From: Rahnella inusitata_A
Lineage (GTDB): Bacteria > Pseudomonadota > Gammaproteobacteria > Enterobacterales > Enterobacteriaceae
Reading direction: 5' to 3'
Length of the DNA: 64,000 bases
Assembly: GCF_965118895.1 (NCBI RefSeq)
Contig: NZ_CBCPJJ010000027.1
Location: 1 to 64,000 of the forward strand
Below, piece after piece: positions 52,679 to 62,277 of the stretch. A program made the position numbers and the translations under genes. Below the pieces are notes generated by a model. It was not told where the DNA came from, ran no database searches, and saw only the letters and a program-made list of their open reading frames with translations. Every line of letters begins with the position of its first letter. Positions within the stretch are counted from its first letter, which is position 1.

Positions 52679-53104
52679 CTTTACCGCGCCGTAAACCCAC
52701 CAACGGGTTCAGACCGGCGGTGAAAAATGTGAGAAATCTGTCACAAATCCCTTTTTGTGGCAGAAAAACCGGCACCGTTCGTGCTGTTACATAGACCAAA
52801 AACGAATACTTAACTTACTAAACATATATTATTTGCATATGTAATTAATAATTACACTTATAAATCAGAAAGATATATAAATATATCTTCCCCCCGCATT
52901 TTCACACTATTTCTTTACCGAATTTCAAACTCTCCGTTACACATTCACAACCACGTTGAGAAGTATTACTATTTGCGCGAAATTGTTCTGTATGGTTCAT
53001 TTTATGGCTAAAGGTCATCAGGTGTTACCCCTTTTCAGCGCAGCTTTCTTTTACCCATCTTTTCTACTATCTATTTCTATAACACATGTGCAGTGAGATA
53101 AATC
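52679..53104. other. AT-rich 426-bp spacer before gcd
   Basis: No gene. After the LysR stop comes an imperfect GC hairpin (52682-52720) without a T-run, then TGTGA-N8-TCACA (52728-52745), then about 250 bp of AT-rich DNA that probably holds the gcd promoter. Confidence 0.5.
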
Positions 53105-55585
53105 ATGCCAACTACTAAGAGTAAATGGACCTGGCTCCTCTGGCTACTGAGCGCGCTGATGGTCGTCATCGGTCTGACGCTGGGCATCGGCGGCGCGTAT
53201 CTGGCCACGTTGGGAGGAAGCCTTTACTTCCTGCTGATGGGTCTGGCGCTGATCGTGTCAGCCGTGTTGATCTTCAAAGGCAAGCCTTCGGGGGCATGGC
53301 TTTACGCCGTGGCCTTTGTGCTTTCAATTATCTGGGCCGTCTGGGATGCAGGTCTGGCGTTCTGGCCGCTATTCTCCCGCCTGTTCACCTTCGGCGTTCT
53401 GGCCTTCCTGACCGCGCTGGCATATCCGCTGCTGAAAACACGCGCGGGACGGGTTGCCCGTAAAGGCCCAAGCTTCTCGCTGGCAGCCGTGCTGGCCGTT
53501 GCGCTGATCGCCGCTTTCGGTAACACCTTCGTGCCGACGCCAATCATCAGCGCCGACAACGATCAGGCACCGGTAAAACCGGTCGCGCCGGGTGCACAAC
53601 AGAAAAACTGGGAAAACTGGGGTAACACCACCGCCGGTGACCGTTTCGCTGCACTGGATCAAATCAATAAAAACAATATCGATAAACTTCAGGTCGCGTG
53701 GATTGCGCATACCGGCGATATCCCACAGAGCAACGGATCCGGCGCTGAAGACCAGAACACACCGCTACAGGTAGGCGATAAACTGTTCGTTTGTACCGCG
53801 TACAGCAAAGTGCTGGCGCTGTCAGTCGATGACGGTAAAAAACTGTGGTCCTACGATTCCAACTCCACCGCGCCGAACTGGCAGCGTTGCCGTGGTCTGG
53901 GCTATTACGAGAATGCCTCCGCCTCTGCTGCGCCAGCCGCACAGCCTGCTGCAGATGCTGCTGCCATGCCTGATGCATCAGCGGTCGCCGCAGAAGCAAC
54001 GTCCTCCACTCCCCCTGCGGCACCACATTCACCGGCTGCGACCGGGGGTACAGTCAGCGCGACCTGCGAACGTCGTCTGTTTCTGCCAACCATCGATGCG
54101 CGCCTGATCGCCATCAACGCTGATACCGGCAAGCCTTGCGCTGATTTCGGTGATAACGGCGTGGTTGACCTGAAAGTCGGCATGGGCGAAGTCAAGCCGG
54201 GCTACTACCAGCAGACGTCTACGCCGCTGGTTGCCGGTAACGTCGTCGTGGTCGGCGGTCGTGTGGCGGATAACTTCTCCACTGGCGAACCCCCGGGCGT
54301 GGTACGTGCATTCGACGTCCATACCGGCGCACTGGTCTGGGCATGGGATCCGGGCAATCCGAACATCACCAAACTGCCACCGGAAGGTCAGACTTACACC
54401 CGTGGTACACCGAACGTCTGGTCAGCCATGTCGTATGATCCAAAACTTGGTCTGATCTACATGCCAACCGGCAACGCAACGCCGGACTTCTTCGGCGGCA
54501 CACGCACCGAACTGGACGACAAATACAGCTCTTCCATCGTCGCAGTGGAAGTAGCAACGGGTAAAGTCCGCTGGACCTTCCAGACTACGCATCATGACCT
54601 TTGGGATTTCGACCTGCCGTCACAGCCGCTGCTGTACGACCTGCCGAACGACAAAGGCGGCAGCACGCCGGTACTGGTGCAGACCTCCAAACAGGGCATG
54701 ATTTTCATGCTTAACCGCGAAACCGGTGAGCCGGTCGCGAAAGTTGAAAACCGCGAAGTGCCGCAAGGCAATGTACCTGGCGAACGCTACTCCAAAACGC
54801 AGCCTTTCTCCGTCGGGATGCCGAACATCGGCAACCAGACCCTGAAAGAATCTGATATGTGGGGCGCTACGCCGATGGATCAGCTGCTGTGCCGCATCGA
54901 ATTCAAAGGGATGCGTCACGAAGGCGTGTATACGCCTCCGGGTCTCGATCGTTCCCTGCAATTCCCGGGATCGCTCGGTGGTATGAACTGGGGCAGCGTT
55001 TCTGTTGATCCGAACAACGCCCTGATGTTCGTCAACGACATGCGTCTGGGTCTGGCGAACTACATGGTTCCGCGTGCCAAAGTGCCAACCGGCGCAAGTG
55101 GTATAGAAATGGGAATGGTGCCAATGGACGGTACGCCGTTCGGCGCAGTGCGTGAGCGTTTCCTGTCTCCGCTGGGCATTCCTTGCCAGAAACCCCCGTT
55201 CGGTACGATGTCTGCGGTTAACCTGAAAACCGGTAAAATCGTCTGGCAGGTGCCGGTCGGTACGGTAAAAGACACAGGCCCGCTGGGCATCAAAATGCGT
55301 ATGCCAATGGAAGTGGGTATGCCAACGCTGGGCGCGAGCCTGTCAACGCAATCCGGCCTGCTGTTCTTCGCCGGTACGCAAGATTTCTATCTGCGTGCGT
55401 TCGATACCGCTAACGGTAAAGAGATCTGGAAATCTCGTCTGCCGGTCGGCAGCCAGTCTGGCCCGATGAGCTACGTTTCACCGAAAACCGGTAAACAGTA
55501 CATTATCATCAGCGCCGGCGGTGCACGTCAGTCTCCCGAGCGTGGCGACTATGTGATCGCCTACGCCCTGCCTGACGAGAAGTAA
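53105..55585 (+). CDS. gcd: Membrane-bound PQQ-dependent glucose dehydrogenase
   Basis: 826 aa. Five N-terminal membrane segments (about 10-145) anchor it in the inner membrane, and the catalytic beta-propeller faces the periplasm. It oxidises glucose to gluconolactone with PQQ and passes electrons to ubiquinone. Landmarks are NWGNTTAGDRFA, RCRGLGYYE, ERRLFLPTIDARLIAINADTGKPC, TTHHDLWDFDLPSQP and the C-terminal GGARQSPERGDYVIAYALP. It is longer than E. coli Gcd mainly because of an Ala/Pro-rich insert (about residues 278-318) just before CERRLF. Monocistronic with a strong terminator. PQQ synthesis genes are not in the window. Confidence 0.94.
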   Translation: MPTTKSKWTWLLWLLSALMVVIGLTLGIGGAYLATLGGSLYFLLMGLALIVSAVLIFKGKPSGAWLYAVAFVLSIIWAVWDAGLAFWPLFSRLFTFGVLAFLTALAYPLLKTRAGRVARKGPSFSLAAVLAVALIAAFGNTFVPTPIISADNDQAPVKPVAPGAQQKNWENWGNTTAGDRFAALDQINKNNIDKLQVAWIAHTGDIPQSNGSGAEDQNTPLQVGDKLFVCTAYSKVLALSVDDGKKLWSYDSNSTAPNWQRCRGLGYYENASASAAPAAQPAADAAAMPDASAVAAEATSSTPPAAPHSPAATGGTVSATCERRLFLPTIDARLIAINADTGKPCADFGDNGVVDLKVGMGEVKPGYYQQTSTPLVAGNVVVVGGRVADNFSTGEPPGVVRAFDVHTGALVWAWDPGNPNITKLPPEGQTYTRGTPNVWSAMSYDPKLGLIYMPTGNATPDFFGGTRTELDDKYSSSIVAVEVATGKVRWTFQTTHHDLWDFDLPSQPLLYDLPNDKGGSTPVLVQTSKQGMIFMLNRETGEPVAKVENREVPQGNVPGERYSKTQPFSVGMPNIGNQTLKESDMWGATPMDQLLCRIEFKGMRHEGVYTPPGLDRSLQFPGSLGGMNWGSVSVDPNNALMFVNDMRLGLANYMVPRAKVPTGASGIEMGMVPMDGTPFGAVRERFLSPLGIPCQKPPFGTMSAVNLKTGKIVWQVPVGTVKDTGPLGIKMRMPMEVGMPTLGASLSTQSGLLFFAGTQDFYLRAFDTANGKEIWKSRLPVGSQSGPMSYVSPKTGKQYIIISAGGARQSPERGDYVIAYALPDEK

Positions 55586-55616
55586 GTTTTTACTTCACAT
55601 AAGCCATAAAAACCCC

Positions 55617-55648
55617 GCCCGCTGATGCAAATCGGCGGGCTTTTTTTT
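55617..55648 (+). terminator. Terminator of gcd
   Basis: GCCCGCTGAT (55617-55626) pairs with ATCGGCGGGC (55631-55640) with one G-T pair and a 4-nt loop, followed by T8. Confidence 0.88.
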
Positions 55649-55774
55649 GTTCCTCCTCTCACACAGCAGCAGACAACAATGATCAACAAGCGCAAAGCGA
55701 TTACACTACCGCTATAAACGAGTTACGTTGTCCCGCATTTTTCGCAGGGAACAACCGAAGGAGCGTATTGAACG

Positions 55775-56446
55775 ATGGTTAATGATGTAATAAACGTTGG
55801 CAATTCCCTGTCCGTTTTTGATTTCGACGGCACGCTGACAAAACACGACAGCTTCGTCCCCTTCCTGCGCTTTGCCTTTGGTAAACGCGTCTTTGCGCGT
55901 CGTATGGTACGTTTAGCCTTGCCCACGCTGAAATGCGTTGGCCGTCGGCTGACCCGCGATGAGCTGAAGGAAGTGCTGATCCATACCTTTATGACCGGCG
56001 TTGATGCCAAATGGATTGAAGAGAAAGCTGCTGAGTTTTGCGAACGTTACTGGACCCGCCTGATGCGCCCTTCCGGACTGATCGCAGTGGCCACGCAGGT
56101 CAACTCAGGTGCTATCGTAACGATCTGCTCAGCCTCCCCGGCGATGGTGCTCAAACCTTTCGCCGAGCGTTTGGGTATCCGGTTAATCGGCACCAATCTG
56201 GAAGTGAAAGATGGCGTCCTGACCGGGCGCATCAGCGGCCACAACTGCCGCTGCGGCCAGAAAGTAGAGCGCCTGGAAGCAGAATACGGCCCGCTTTCCT
56301 CTTACCACTTGCGCGCATGGGGCGATACCCGTGGCGACTACGAAATGCTGGCTGCGGCGCAGGAACCCTACTGGCGTCACTTCCACGGTTCGTGGGCAAA
56401 GCGAAATCCACCGATCGCACGGATTAAGCAATTGCAGAGTAAGTGA
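55775..56446 (+). CDS. HAD-IB family phosphatase
   Basis: 223 aa. The HAD nucleophile loop is FDFDGTLT (Asp16, Asp18), motif II is TICSASP, and motif IV is GDTRGDYEML. The cap region resembles PSPase-like proteins such as YfhB and phosphatidylglycerophosphatase PgpC, which act on phospholipid or small phosphate esters. The GGAG site is somewhat far (about 13 bp) from the ATG. No operon partner; a strong terminator follows. Confidence 0.8.
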   Translation: MVNDVINVGNSLSVFDFDGTLTKHDSFVPFLRFAFGKRVFARRMVRLALPTLKCVGRRLTRDELKEVLIHTFMTGVDAKWIEEKAAEFCERYWTRLMRPSGLIAVATQVNSGAIVTICSASPAMVLKPFAERLGIRLIGTNLEVKDGVLTGRISGHNCRCGQKVERLEAEYGPLSSYHLRAWGDTRGDYEMLAAAQEPYWRHFHGSWAKRNPPIARIKQLQSK

Positions 56447-56454
56447 GTTGAGTT

Positions 56455-56494
56455 AATGAGAAGGCGAAAATGATCGTCTTCTCATTCATTTTTT
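56455..56494 (+). terminator. Terminator of the HAD gene
   Basis: AATGAGAAGGCGA (56455-56467 region) pairs with TCGTCTTCTCATT (56474-56486), one G-T pair, followed by CATTTTTT. Confidence 0.82.
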
Positions 56495-56705
56495 CCACCG
56501 CACCGTCTCCATTACCTTCCCCAATTTTAATTAAATTACCTTCATAATAATGACAATTAAATTCACTGAGTGGCACTTAAATGAAGACTATCCTTTCTTG
56601 TTTCACACTTTCAGACTCTTTATAAACCTCTGATATTATCACTCAAAACTATACTTCTTCTGCACTTGTGACCAGCATTCAACTTTATATAAAAACAAAA
56701 TTAAA

Positions 56706-56728
56706 TTATTGAAACGCCTTTTCAATAA
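56706..56728 (+). promoter_or_regulatory. KdgR-like operator upstream of the porin gene
   Basis: TTATTGAAA-CGCCT-TTTCAATAA has 9-bp perfect arms. Its core GAAAC-N3-TTTTC differs from the KdgR core GAAAC-N3-GTTTC at one base. It lies 63 bp before the KdgM-family porin start, whose family is KdgR-controlled in pectinolytic enterics. Confidence 0.6.
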
Positions 56729-56791
56729 GGCTATTTTCGTGCACACCCACTTTAAGCACCTTTTGTTTGTAATTATTAAAATGGATTTGAC

Positions 56792-57463
56792 ATGAAAAAA
56801 TATCTTATTGTTTTATTCTCTCTGGCAGCCACAAATGCACATGCGGTATATATGGATGTACGTCATGAATATCTTGATGACAGTAAAGCAAACTATGACC
56901 GTGTGTATATCTCCAATCGCTTTAGTAACGGCTTCGGTTTTGCTGTTGAAGCAATTTCTAAATCAGGCGGTGATGACACCAACAAAGCGTTCAATGACCT
57001 TGAGGTTCAGGGGAATGAGTACACAGTCAATTACCAGTTCAACAGTGGCGCAGTCGCCTGGCAACCCGGTTTCGTGCTGGAGACGGGTAGCGGTTATTCA
57101 ACCTACAAACCCTATTTACGTTCTATCTGGACAATCAATCAGGCATGGTGGGTGGGCGCCCGTTACCGGTTTGAATACACCCGCCGATCTTCCGACTCGC
57201 GCGATGATGACACGGTAAATCGTATGGATGTCTGGGCAGGATATAAATGGAATAGCTTCGACTGGACCGTTGAGGGGATCTATAAAAAAGCCGATAAGTA
57301 TGACCTCTACAACAACAGTAAATATAACTACGAATATAATTTCAGAACCGCTTATCTCATCGGCCCCTGGTCACCCTTTGTAGAAGTTGGGAATGTTTCA
57401 GTGCGAAGCACCACCGATGAACGCCAGACGCGTTTTCGTGTAGGGTTGGGTTATACGTTTTAA
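56792..57463 (+). CDS. KdgM-family oligogalacturonate-type porin
   Basis: 223 aa with a Sec signal peptide (about 1-18, ending AHA). The rest is alternating beta sequence typical of a 12-strand monomeric porin, with DVRHEY at the mature start, YRFEYTRRSS, and a C-terminal aromatic RVGLGYTF for outer-membrane assembly. KdgM/NanC-type porins pass acidic oligosaccharides such as oligogalacturonates or sialic acid. It stands alone in AT-rich DNA. No pectin-degradation genes are in the window, so the ligand remains open. Confidence 0.85.
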   Translation: MKKYLIVLFSLAATNAHAVYMDVRHEYLDDSKANYDRVYISNRFSNGFGFAVEAISKSGGDDTNKAFNDLEVQGNEYTVNYQFNSGAVAWQPGFVLETGSGYSTYKPYLRSIWTINQAWWVGARYRFEYTRRSSDSRDDDTVNRMDVWAGYKWNSFDWTVEGIYKKADKYDLYNNSKYNYEYNFRTAYLIGPWSPFVEVGNVSVRSTTDERQTRFRVGLGYTF

Positions 57464-57621
57464 TTTCACGCAAAATATCCATTACCCATTTCATTATGAA
57501 ATACATCTAATGCGCGTAACTAAAATGTTAGTTGTTTTAAAATAACAAGAAATGTCAATGTATCGCCAACACTCCAGAGCGTTACTCATTAATTAATATA
57601 AAAATCAGAGTAGATATAGAT

Positions 57622-57653
57622 AAAAAAAGCCCCGCGGCGTAACCAGCGGGGCT
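57622..57653 (-). terminator. Terminator of the terZABCDE operon
   Basis: On the minus strand AGCCCCGC pairs with GCGGGGCT and is followed by T7 (57622-57627 region). It lies 18 bp after the terE stop. Confidence 0.85.
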
Positions 57654-57671
57654 GTCAGACTTACACGTGAT

Positions 57672-58247
57672 TTAGATGTTCACGCCATGCTGAGAGGCCA
57701 GTGCGGACAGGCCGCCTGCGAAGCCCTGACCGACGGCTTTGAATTTCCATTCTGTGTTGTTGCGATACAACTCGCCAAACACCATGGCCGTCTCAGTGGA
57801 CGCATCTTCAGACAGGTCGAAACGGGCGATTTCGGTGCCGTTCTCGTTGTTGAATACACGCATGAAGCTGTTGCTGACCATACCGAAGTTTTGCTTACGA
57901 GCTTCTGCATCGTAAATCGTTACGGCGAAGACCAGTTTTTTGACTTCAGCAGGGATTTTGGACAGATCGATTTTGACCTGCTCATCATCACCATCGCCTG
58001 CGCCGGTACGGTTGTCACCCATGTGAGTCACGGAACCGCAGGTGCTGGTTTTATTGTTGAAGAAGATGAAGCTCGCGTCAGAAATGACTTTACCGTCATC
58101 ACCGACCATGAACACTGAAGCGTCGAGGTCAAACTCTGCGCCATCTGTTACGCGTGCATCCCAGCCGAGACCGACCATGGCCACATTCATGGTTGGGGCT
58201 TCTTTAGTTAAGGATACGTTGCCGCCTTTAATCAGAGAAACTGCCAT
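57672..58247 (-). CDS. terE: Tellurium resistance protein TerE
   Basis: 191-aa TerD-domain protein. The calcium-binding pattern includes GAEFDLDASVFMV and the TGAGDGDDEQVKIDL loop, with SLIKGGNVSLTKEAP at the N-terminus as in TerE. A cytosolic partner of the TerB-TerC membrane complex in resistance to tellurite, phages and colicins. Last gene of the operon, 79 bp after terD. Confidence 0.92.
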   Translation of the reverse strand: MAVSLIKGGNVSLTKEAPTMNVAMVGLGWDARVTDGAEFDLDASVFMVGDDGKVISDASFIFFNNKTSTCGSVTHMGDNRTGAGDGDDEQVKIDLSKIPAEVKKLVFAVTIYDAEARKQNFGMVSNSFMRVFNNENGTEIARFDLSEDASTETAMVFGELYRNNTEWKFKAVGQGFAGGLSALASQHGVNI

Positions 58248-58326
58248 TTAAAACTCCTGTAATACGTGATGTTCATTACAGCAGGCAGCGAAATGCCGCC
58301 TGCCGGGTTGCCAAAAATTTGCTCAA

Positions 58327-58905
58327 TTACGAAGCGTTGATGCCGTACTGTGCGCACACAGAACTCAGGCCGCCCGCATAACCCTGACCCACCGCGCGGA
58401 ATTTCCACTCGGTGTTATGACGATACAGCTCACCAAACAGCATCGCCGTTTCGGTGGAGGCATCTTCTGTCAGATCGTAACGCGCCACTTCCTGGTGGTT
58501 GTCGTCATTCACCAAACGGATGAATGCGCCAGAAACCTGGCCGAAACTTTGACGTCGCACGGTCGCATCATGGATGGTGACCACGAAGACGATTTTATCG
58601 ACTTCAGCTGGGATCTGATCCAGTTTGATTTTCAGTGCTTCATCATCGCCATCGCCTTCACCGGTGCGGTTGTCGCCGGTGTGCAGGACTGAACCGTCGG
58701 TAGATTTCAGGTTGTTGTAGAAGATGAAGTCTGCGTCACCGCGCACTTTGCCTGCGCTGGTCAGCAGGAATGCAGAAGCATCAAGGTCGAAATCCTGGCC
58801 GTCAGTTGAGCGGGCATCCCAACCCAAACCGATCAGCACATTTTTCATTGTTGGTGCTTCTTTGCTTAAAGAAACATTACCGCCTTTAGAGAGTGAAACG
58901 CCCAT
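58327..58905 (-). CDS. terD: Tellurium resistance protein TerD
   Basis: 192-aa TerD-domain protein. The Ca-binding residues lie in GQDFDLDASAFLL and TGEGDGDDEALKI, the double-Asp pattern of the family. Similar to TerE over its full length, reflecting duplication. The start reads MGVSLSKGGNVSLSKEAP, the typical TerD N-terminus. Confidence 0.93.
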   Translation of the reverse strand: MGVSLSKGGNVSLSKEAPTMKNVLIGLGWDARSTDGQDFDLDASAFLLTSAGKVRGDADFIFYNNLKSTDGSVLHTGDNRTGEGDGDDEALKIKLDQIPAEVDKIVFVVTIHDATVRRQSFGQVSGAFIRLVNDDNHQEVARYDLTEDASTETAMLFGELYRHNTEWKFRAVGQGYAGGLSSVCAQYGINAS

Positions 58906-58955
58906 AATAATAGCCTCTATAGTTAACGTTAATTTTCAAGGGGGAAGGCAAGGGC

Positions 58956-59999
58956 TTAGCCCTGTTTGCCTTCCTCTGTATCAGGTTTTCCAGGGAACAA
59001 TATGCTGACAATGATCCCCACTGCCAGCACGCCCAGAACAACAAACAGACTTGCGTTAGCAGAAATATTGTAACCGTGATGCCACAGATGGTCAGTTGCG
59101 TTAAGACCCAGTTTCACACCGATGAAGAACAGCAGCACGATAACCGCTTTCTCAAGGTGCGCCAGGTACTGTTTCAGCGCTTCCAGTACGAAGTACATCG
59201 TACGCAGACCAAGGATGGCGAACATCATGGCGCTGTAAACGATCAGCGGTTCACGGCTTACGGCGATAACCGCAGGAACGGAGTCAAATGCGAACATGAC
59301 GTCGGACAACTCCACCACGGCCAGACACAGCATCAGCGGTGTGGCGTACAGCGCGGCTTTCCCTACGCGGCCGACTTTAATGTCTTTGTTCTCAGGTTTT
59401 GCCAGTTCTGCGTCGACTTCTTTCTGGCTTAACAGGAAGGCGTGTCCTTTCAGTTTTGGCCAGATTGGGAAGAAGCGTTTCACCATACGGTATGCGATGT
59501 GCTGAGAATAATCTTCGATCTCGTCATCATCCCCGCCGCTTTTGAGCATCATCACTGCCGTCCACAATACGACGACTGCAAAGACAATCTCGACCCACGG
59601 CCCCAGCGTTAACAGGCTCGCACCGATGGCAACGAAGATACCACGGAAGACAATCGCCCCGATCACGCCCCAGTAAAGCACGCGGTGGCGCAGGTTATCC
59701 GGTACGGCAAACCACGAGAAGATAGCCATCATGACAAACAGGTTATCAACCGACAGGACTTTCTCCAGCGCATAACCGGTGATGAACAGGCTGGCCACTT
59801 CAGAGCCATGATGAATGTAGAGGAAACCGGCAAATGCCATCGCCACGACGATCCAGAAGACCGTCCAGAGCGCAGCACTTTTCAGCGAAATCGGCTTGTC
59901 ATGACGATGCATGAACAGGTCGATGAAGATCGCACCGAGCGCCAGAACAACAAATACCGTGACGGTTTCAGCCGGGAAACCGATATGCGTGGATACCAT
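58956..59999 (-). CDS. terC: Integral membrane protein TerC
   Basis: 347 aa with about nine hydrophobic segments and the conserved acidic intramembrane motifs EKVLSVDNLFVM and VELSDVMFAFDSVPA, which point to metal-ion transport or binding (TerC/MntP-like). It anchors the Ter complex in the inner membrane. It follows terB by 28 bp. Confidence 0.94.
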   Translation of the reverse strand: MVSTHIGFPAETVTVFVVLALGAIFIDLFMHRHDKPISLKSAALWTVFWIVVAMAFAGFLYIHHGSEVASLFITGYALEKVLSVDNLFVMMAIFSWFAVPDNLRHRVLYWGVIGAIVFRGIFVAIGASLLTLGPWVEIVFAVVVLWTAVMMLKSGGDDDEIEDYSQHIAYRMVKRFFPIWPKLKGHAFLLSQKEVDAELAKPENKDIKVGRVGKAALYATPLMLCLAVVELSDVMFAFDSVPAVIAVSREPLIVYSAMMFAILGLRTMYFVLEALKQYLAHLEKAVIVLLFFIGVKLGLNATDHLWHHGYNISANASLFVVLGVLAVGIIVSILFPGKPDTEEGKQG

Positions 60000-60027
60000 A
60001 AATAGCCCTTAAGCCAGAGTGTTAAAA

Positions 60028-60483
60028 TTAAAGACCGAATTCGGCCGGGGTGAAACCTAATGCCAGAGCAATTTCGCGGACTGCGGTTTGCTCGTCCTGA
60101 TCGAAGTCACCGTCGCTTTTCGCTACGGCGATACCGACGCGAACCGCCAGCTGTGCAGCTTCTGGCTGGCTTTTCAGCGCCAGTATGTATTTCATGGTTT
60201 CGCCTTTACCGATTTCGTAATCGAAGCTGAAGCTGGTGACCAGTTCGTTGAAGAACGCGATCACTTCTTTGGTTTCGAACACTTTCAGTTCAGGAGAGGC
60301 CTGAAGGAAGCCGATCATTTTTTGCTTTTCTTCAGAGCTCACGCCATTGCTGGAGACGGCGATGCGTGCGCACACGGCCACCGTACCCTGCATGAATTTT
60401 TTGTTTTTGAAACGGCCAACCTGTTTGGTGAGCTCGTCACGACCACTGTTGAATGCGCCTTTCACTTTGTCGAAGAAACTCAT
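60028..60483 (-). CDS. terB: TerB domain protein
   Basis: 151-aa all-helical metal-binding protein. Two related halves carry SSNGVSSEEKQKMIGFL and KSDGDFDQDEQTAVREI, the acidic motifs that bind calcium. It docks to TerC at the cytoplasmic face and is essential for resistance. Confidence 0.93.
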   Translation of the reverse strand: MSFFDKVKGAFNSGRDELTKQVGRFKNKKFMQGTVAVCARIAVSSNGVSSEEKQKMIGFLQASPELKVFETKEVIAFFNELVTSFSFDYEIGKGETMKYILALKSQPEAAQLAVRVGIAVAKSDGDFDQDEQTAVREIALALGFTPAEFGL

Positions 60484-60526
60484 TTTTTCTGCCCTCGGAT
60501 TATTAAAATTATGTTGAGTATCACTA

Positions 60527-61687
60527 CTATTTGGAACCAGCTGACCAGCGAAAGCCCCAGCCGAGCGCGTTATCCATATCTTTATGGCCGCTGTAAAACT
60601 GGTTCAGACGCTCAACTTTGATCGTCCCGTTTTCGTTCACCAGGCGGGCGATCGCACACATATTGTGGCGGTTCGATCCCTCGGTTAAGCGCGTTTCAAT
60701 CGGCGGTTGTTCAGGAATGTGCATCGTGACCACGCCGTCGGTTTTATCCCAGCTCGCCACACCTTCGTAGATGAAAGCGTAAATCAGGACTTCGCGGATT
60801 TTCTTCCACTCGCGACCATTAATATGCAACCACTCGCCGTCGCGAACCTGACCTGTACGATCATCGCCCTGCAACTGAACAAACGGCTCAGCGTTCAGGC
60901 GGCCAAAAGTGTTACCGAGTGCCTGGATCACGCCTTTAGTGCCATCCTGCAATTCAACAAATGCGCCTAAATCCAGGTCAATGCCTTTCGATTTGTTGAA
61001 CATGCCGCCGAACATCCCCCCGCCGGAACCGGTGTTACTTTCCTGATTCCAGTTGAGGTTAATTTTAATTTCACCAAAGTTGTCCCGCTTCGCCAGACTG
61101 ATGGTCGGTTTTTCTTTGGTCAGCGATACTTTGCTCAGGCTAATTTTAGCAGGCTCAGGCGTTGGGGCCGGAGCAGGTGCCGGAGCGGGCGCATCTGAAA
61201 TATCCACACCAAAATGCTCGGCCAGCGGTTTCAGGCCGCCGTTGAATCCCTGCGCAATAAAGCGGAATTTCCACTCTGCATTGCGGCGGTAGATTTCACC
61301 CAGAATCAGTGCAGCTTCCTGACGTCCGTTAACATCGACATCGCCGGTCAGCAGCACGCTGCCGTTCTGCTCAACCTGAATCGTCAGACGTTTCAGGCCG
61401 GAAAGCGTCATGTTGCCGTCGCAGGTGGCTGTGAAAGCCAGCTTTTCGACGTCAGGACGCAGGCGATTAATGTCCACAGTAAACGCAGTATCGGTGCCCG
61501 CGCCGGTGAGTTTTACAGATGCATCGTCATTGACGGGTTGGCCGTAAAACACCATGTCAGGATCGCCCTTCACTTTGCCCGAGGCATAAAGTCTGAAGGA
61601 AGAAGCATCGACCGGGACGCCAGAAAGCACGCGCACCGTCAGAACCTGTGAAGGAATGGAGGCATTGCCTCCCGGCGTCATAGTCAT
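60527..61687 (-). CDS. terA: TerA, two-domain TerD-family protein
   Basis: 386 aa. A partial TerD-like N-terminal domain (ELYASGK-type to about residue 165) is joined by a Pro/Ala linker (APAPAPAPTPEPA) to a C-terminal domain with NLNWNQES, GIDLDLGAFVEL and RLTEGSNRHNMCAIARL. The start overlaps the terZ stop by 1 bp. A component of the cytosolic Ter complex. Confidence 0.92.
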   Translation of the reverse strand: MTMTPGGNASIPSQVLTVRVLSGVPVDASSFRLYASGKVKGDPDMVFYGQPVNDDASVKLTGAGTDTAFTVDINRLRPDVEKLAFTATCDGNMTLSGLKRLTIQVEQNGSVLLTGDVDVNGRQEAALILGEIYRRNAEWKFRFIAQGFNGGLKPLAEHFGVDISDAPAPAPAPAPTPEPAKISLSKVSLTKEKPTISLAKRDNFGEIKINLNWNQESNTGSGGGMFGGMFNKSKGIDLDLGAFVELQDGTKGVIQALGNTFGRLNAEPFVQLQGDDRTGQVRDGEWLHINGREWKKIREVLIYAFIYEGVASWDKTDGVVTMHIPEQPPIETRLTEGSNRHNMCAIARLVNENGTIKVERLNQFYSGHKDMDNALGWGFRWSAGSK

Positions 61688-62277
61688 TAGCGCACCACCG
61701 TAGCCACGATATCGGAATGCATGTCGTCAATAGTGCGGCCGGTTGAGGCCTTACCGTGTGCAGTGAAATCCCATTCGCCGTTGTTGCGCGCAAGCGAGGC
61801 AATAATAATGCCAGTGTGCGAGCCCTGCTCCGTCAGCTGATAACGGGCGAGTTCTTTACGGGATTGATCCACCACGCGGCAAAATGCGTTGTCGACTTCG
61901 TTGAAGGTCTGACCGCGAAAACTGTTCACGGTGAACGCCAGATATTCTACCTGTGCTGGCAGGCGGGTCAGATCAACGGTGATCACTTCATCGTCGCCAT
62001 CGCCTTCACCGGTCAGGTTGTCGCCCATATGGACAACGGAGCCGCAGCTTGATTTCAGTTTACGGAACCAGATGGTATCGATGGTCTGACCTGCGCGGTC
62101 TAACAACACGCATCCTGCGTCTAAATCAATTGAATCGTTACCGCCGCCCCCTAAAAGACCACCCAGGAATCCCTTTTTCTTTTTCAAAGGATCCCAACCC
62201 AACCCGAACTGAAGTTGATTTAACGAAGACGTTTGTTTGCTGAGTGAAACAGTTTGGTTCTTGCTTAATGAAACCAT
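61687..62277 (-). CDS. terZ: TerZ, TerD-family protein
   Basis: 196 aa, first gene of the operon. VSLSKNQTVSLSKQTSSLNQ and FGLGWDPLKKKKGF are the TerZ N-terminus. The Ca loop is TGEGDGDDEVITVDL. The glycine-rich GGLLGGGGNDSIDLD insert is typical. Divergent from the ATP-grasp gene across a 322-bp AT-rich spacer. Confidence 0.92.
   Translation of the reverse strand: MVSLSKNQTVSLSKQTSSLNQLQFGLGWDPLKKKKGFLGGLLGGGGNDSIDLDAGCVLLDRAGQTIDTIWFRKLKSSCGSVVHMGDNLTGEGDGDDEVITVDLTRLPAQVEYLAFTVNSFRGQTFNEVDNAFCRVVDQSRKELARYQLTEQGSHTGIIIASLARNNGEWDFTAHGKASTGRTIDDMHSDIVATVVR

Noticed and set aside
52728..52745. CRP-like TGTGA...TCACA upstream of gcd
   Set aside because: The spacer is 8 bp rather than the 6 bp of a CRP site, so I list it only as an unassigned palindrome.
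57672..62277. Repeated DNA among terE, terD, terA and terZ
   Set aside because: The similarity is explained by ancient TerD-domain duplication, normal for all ter operons.
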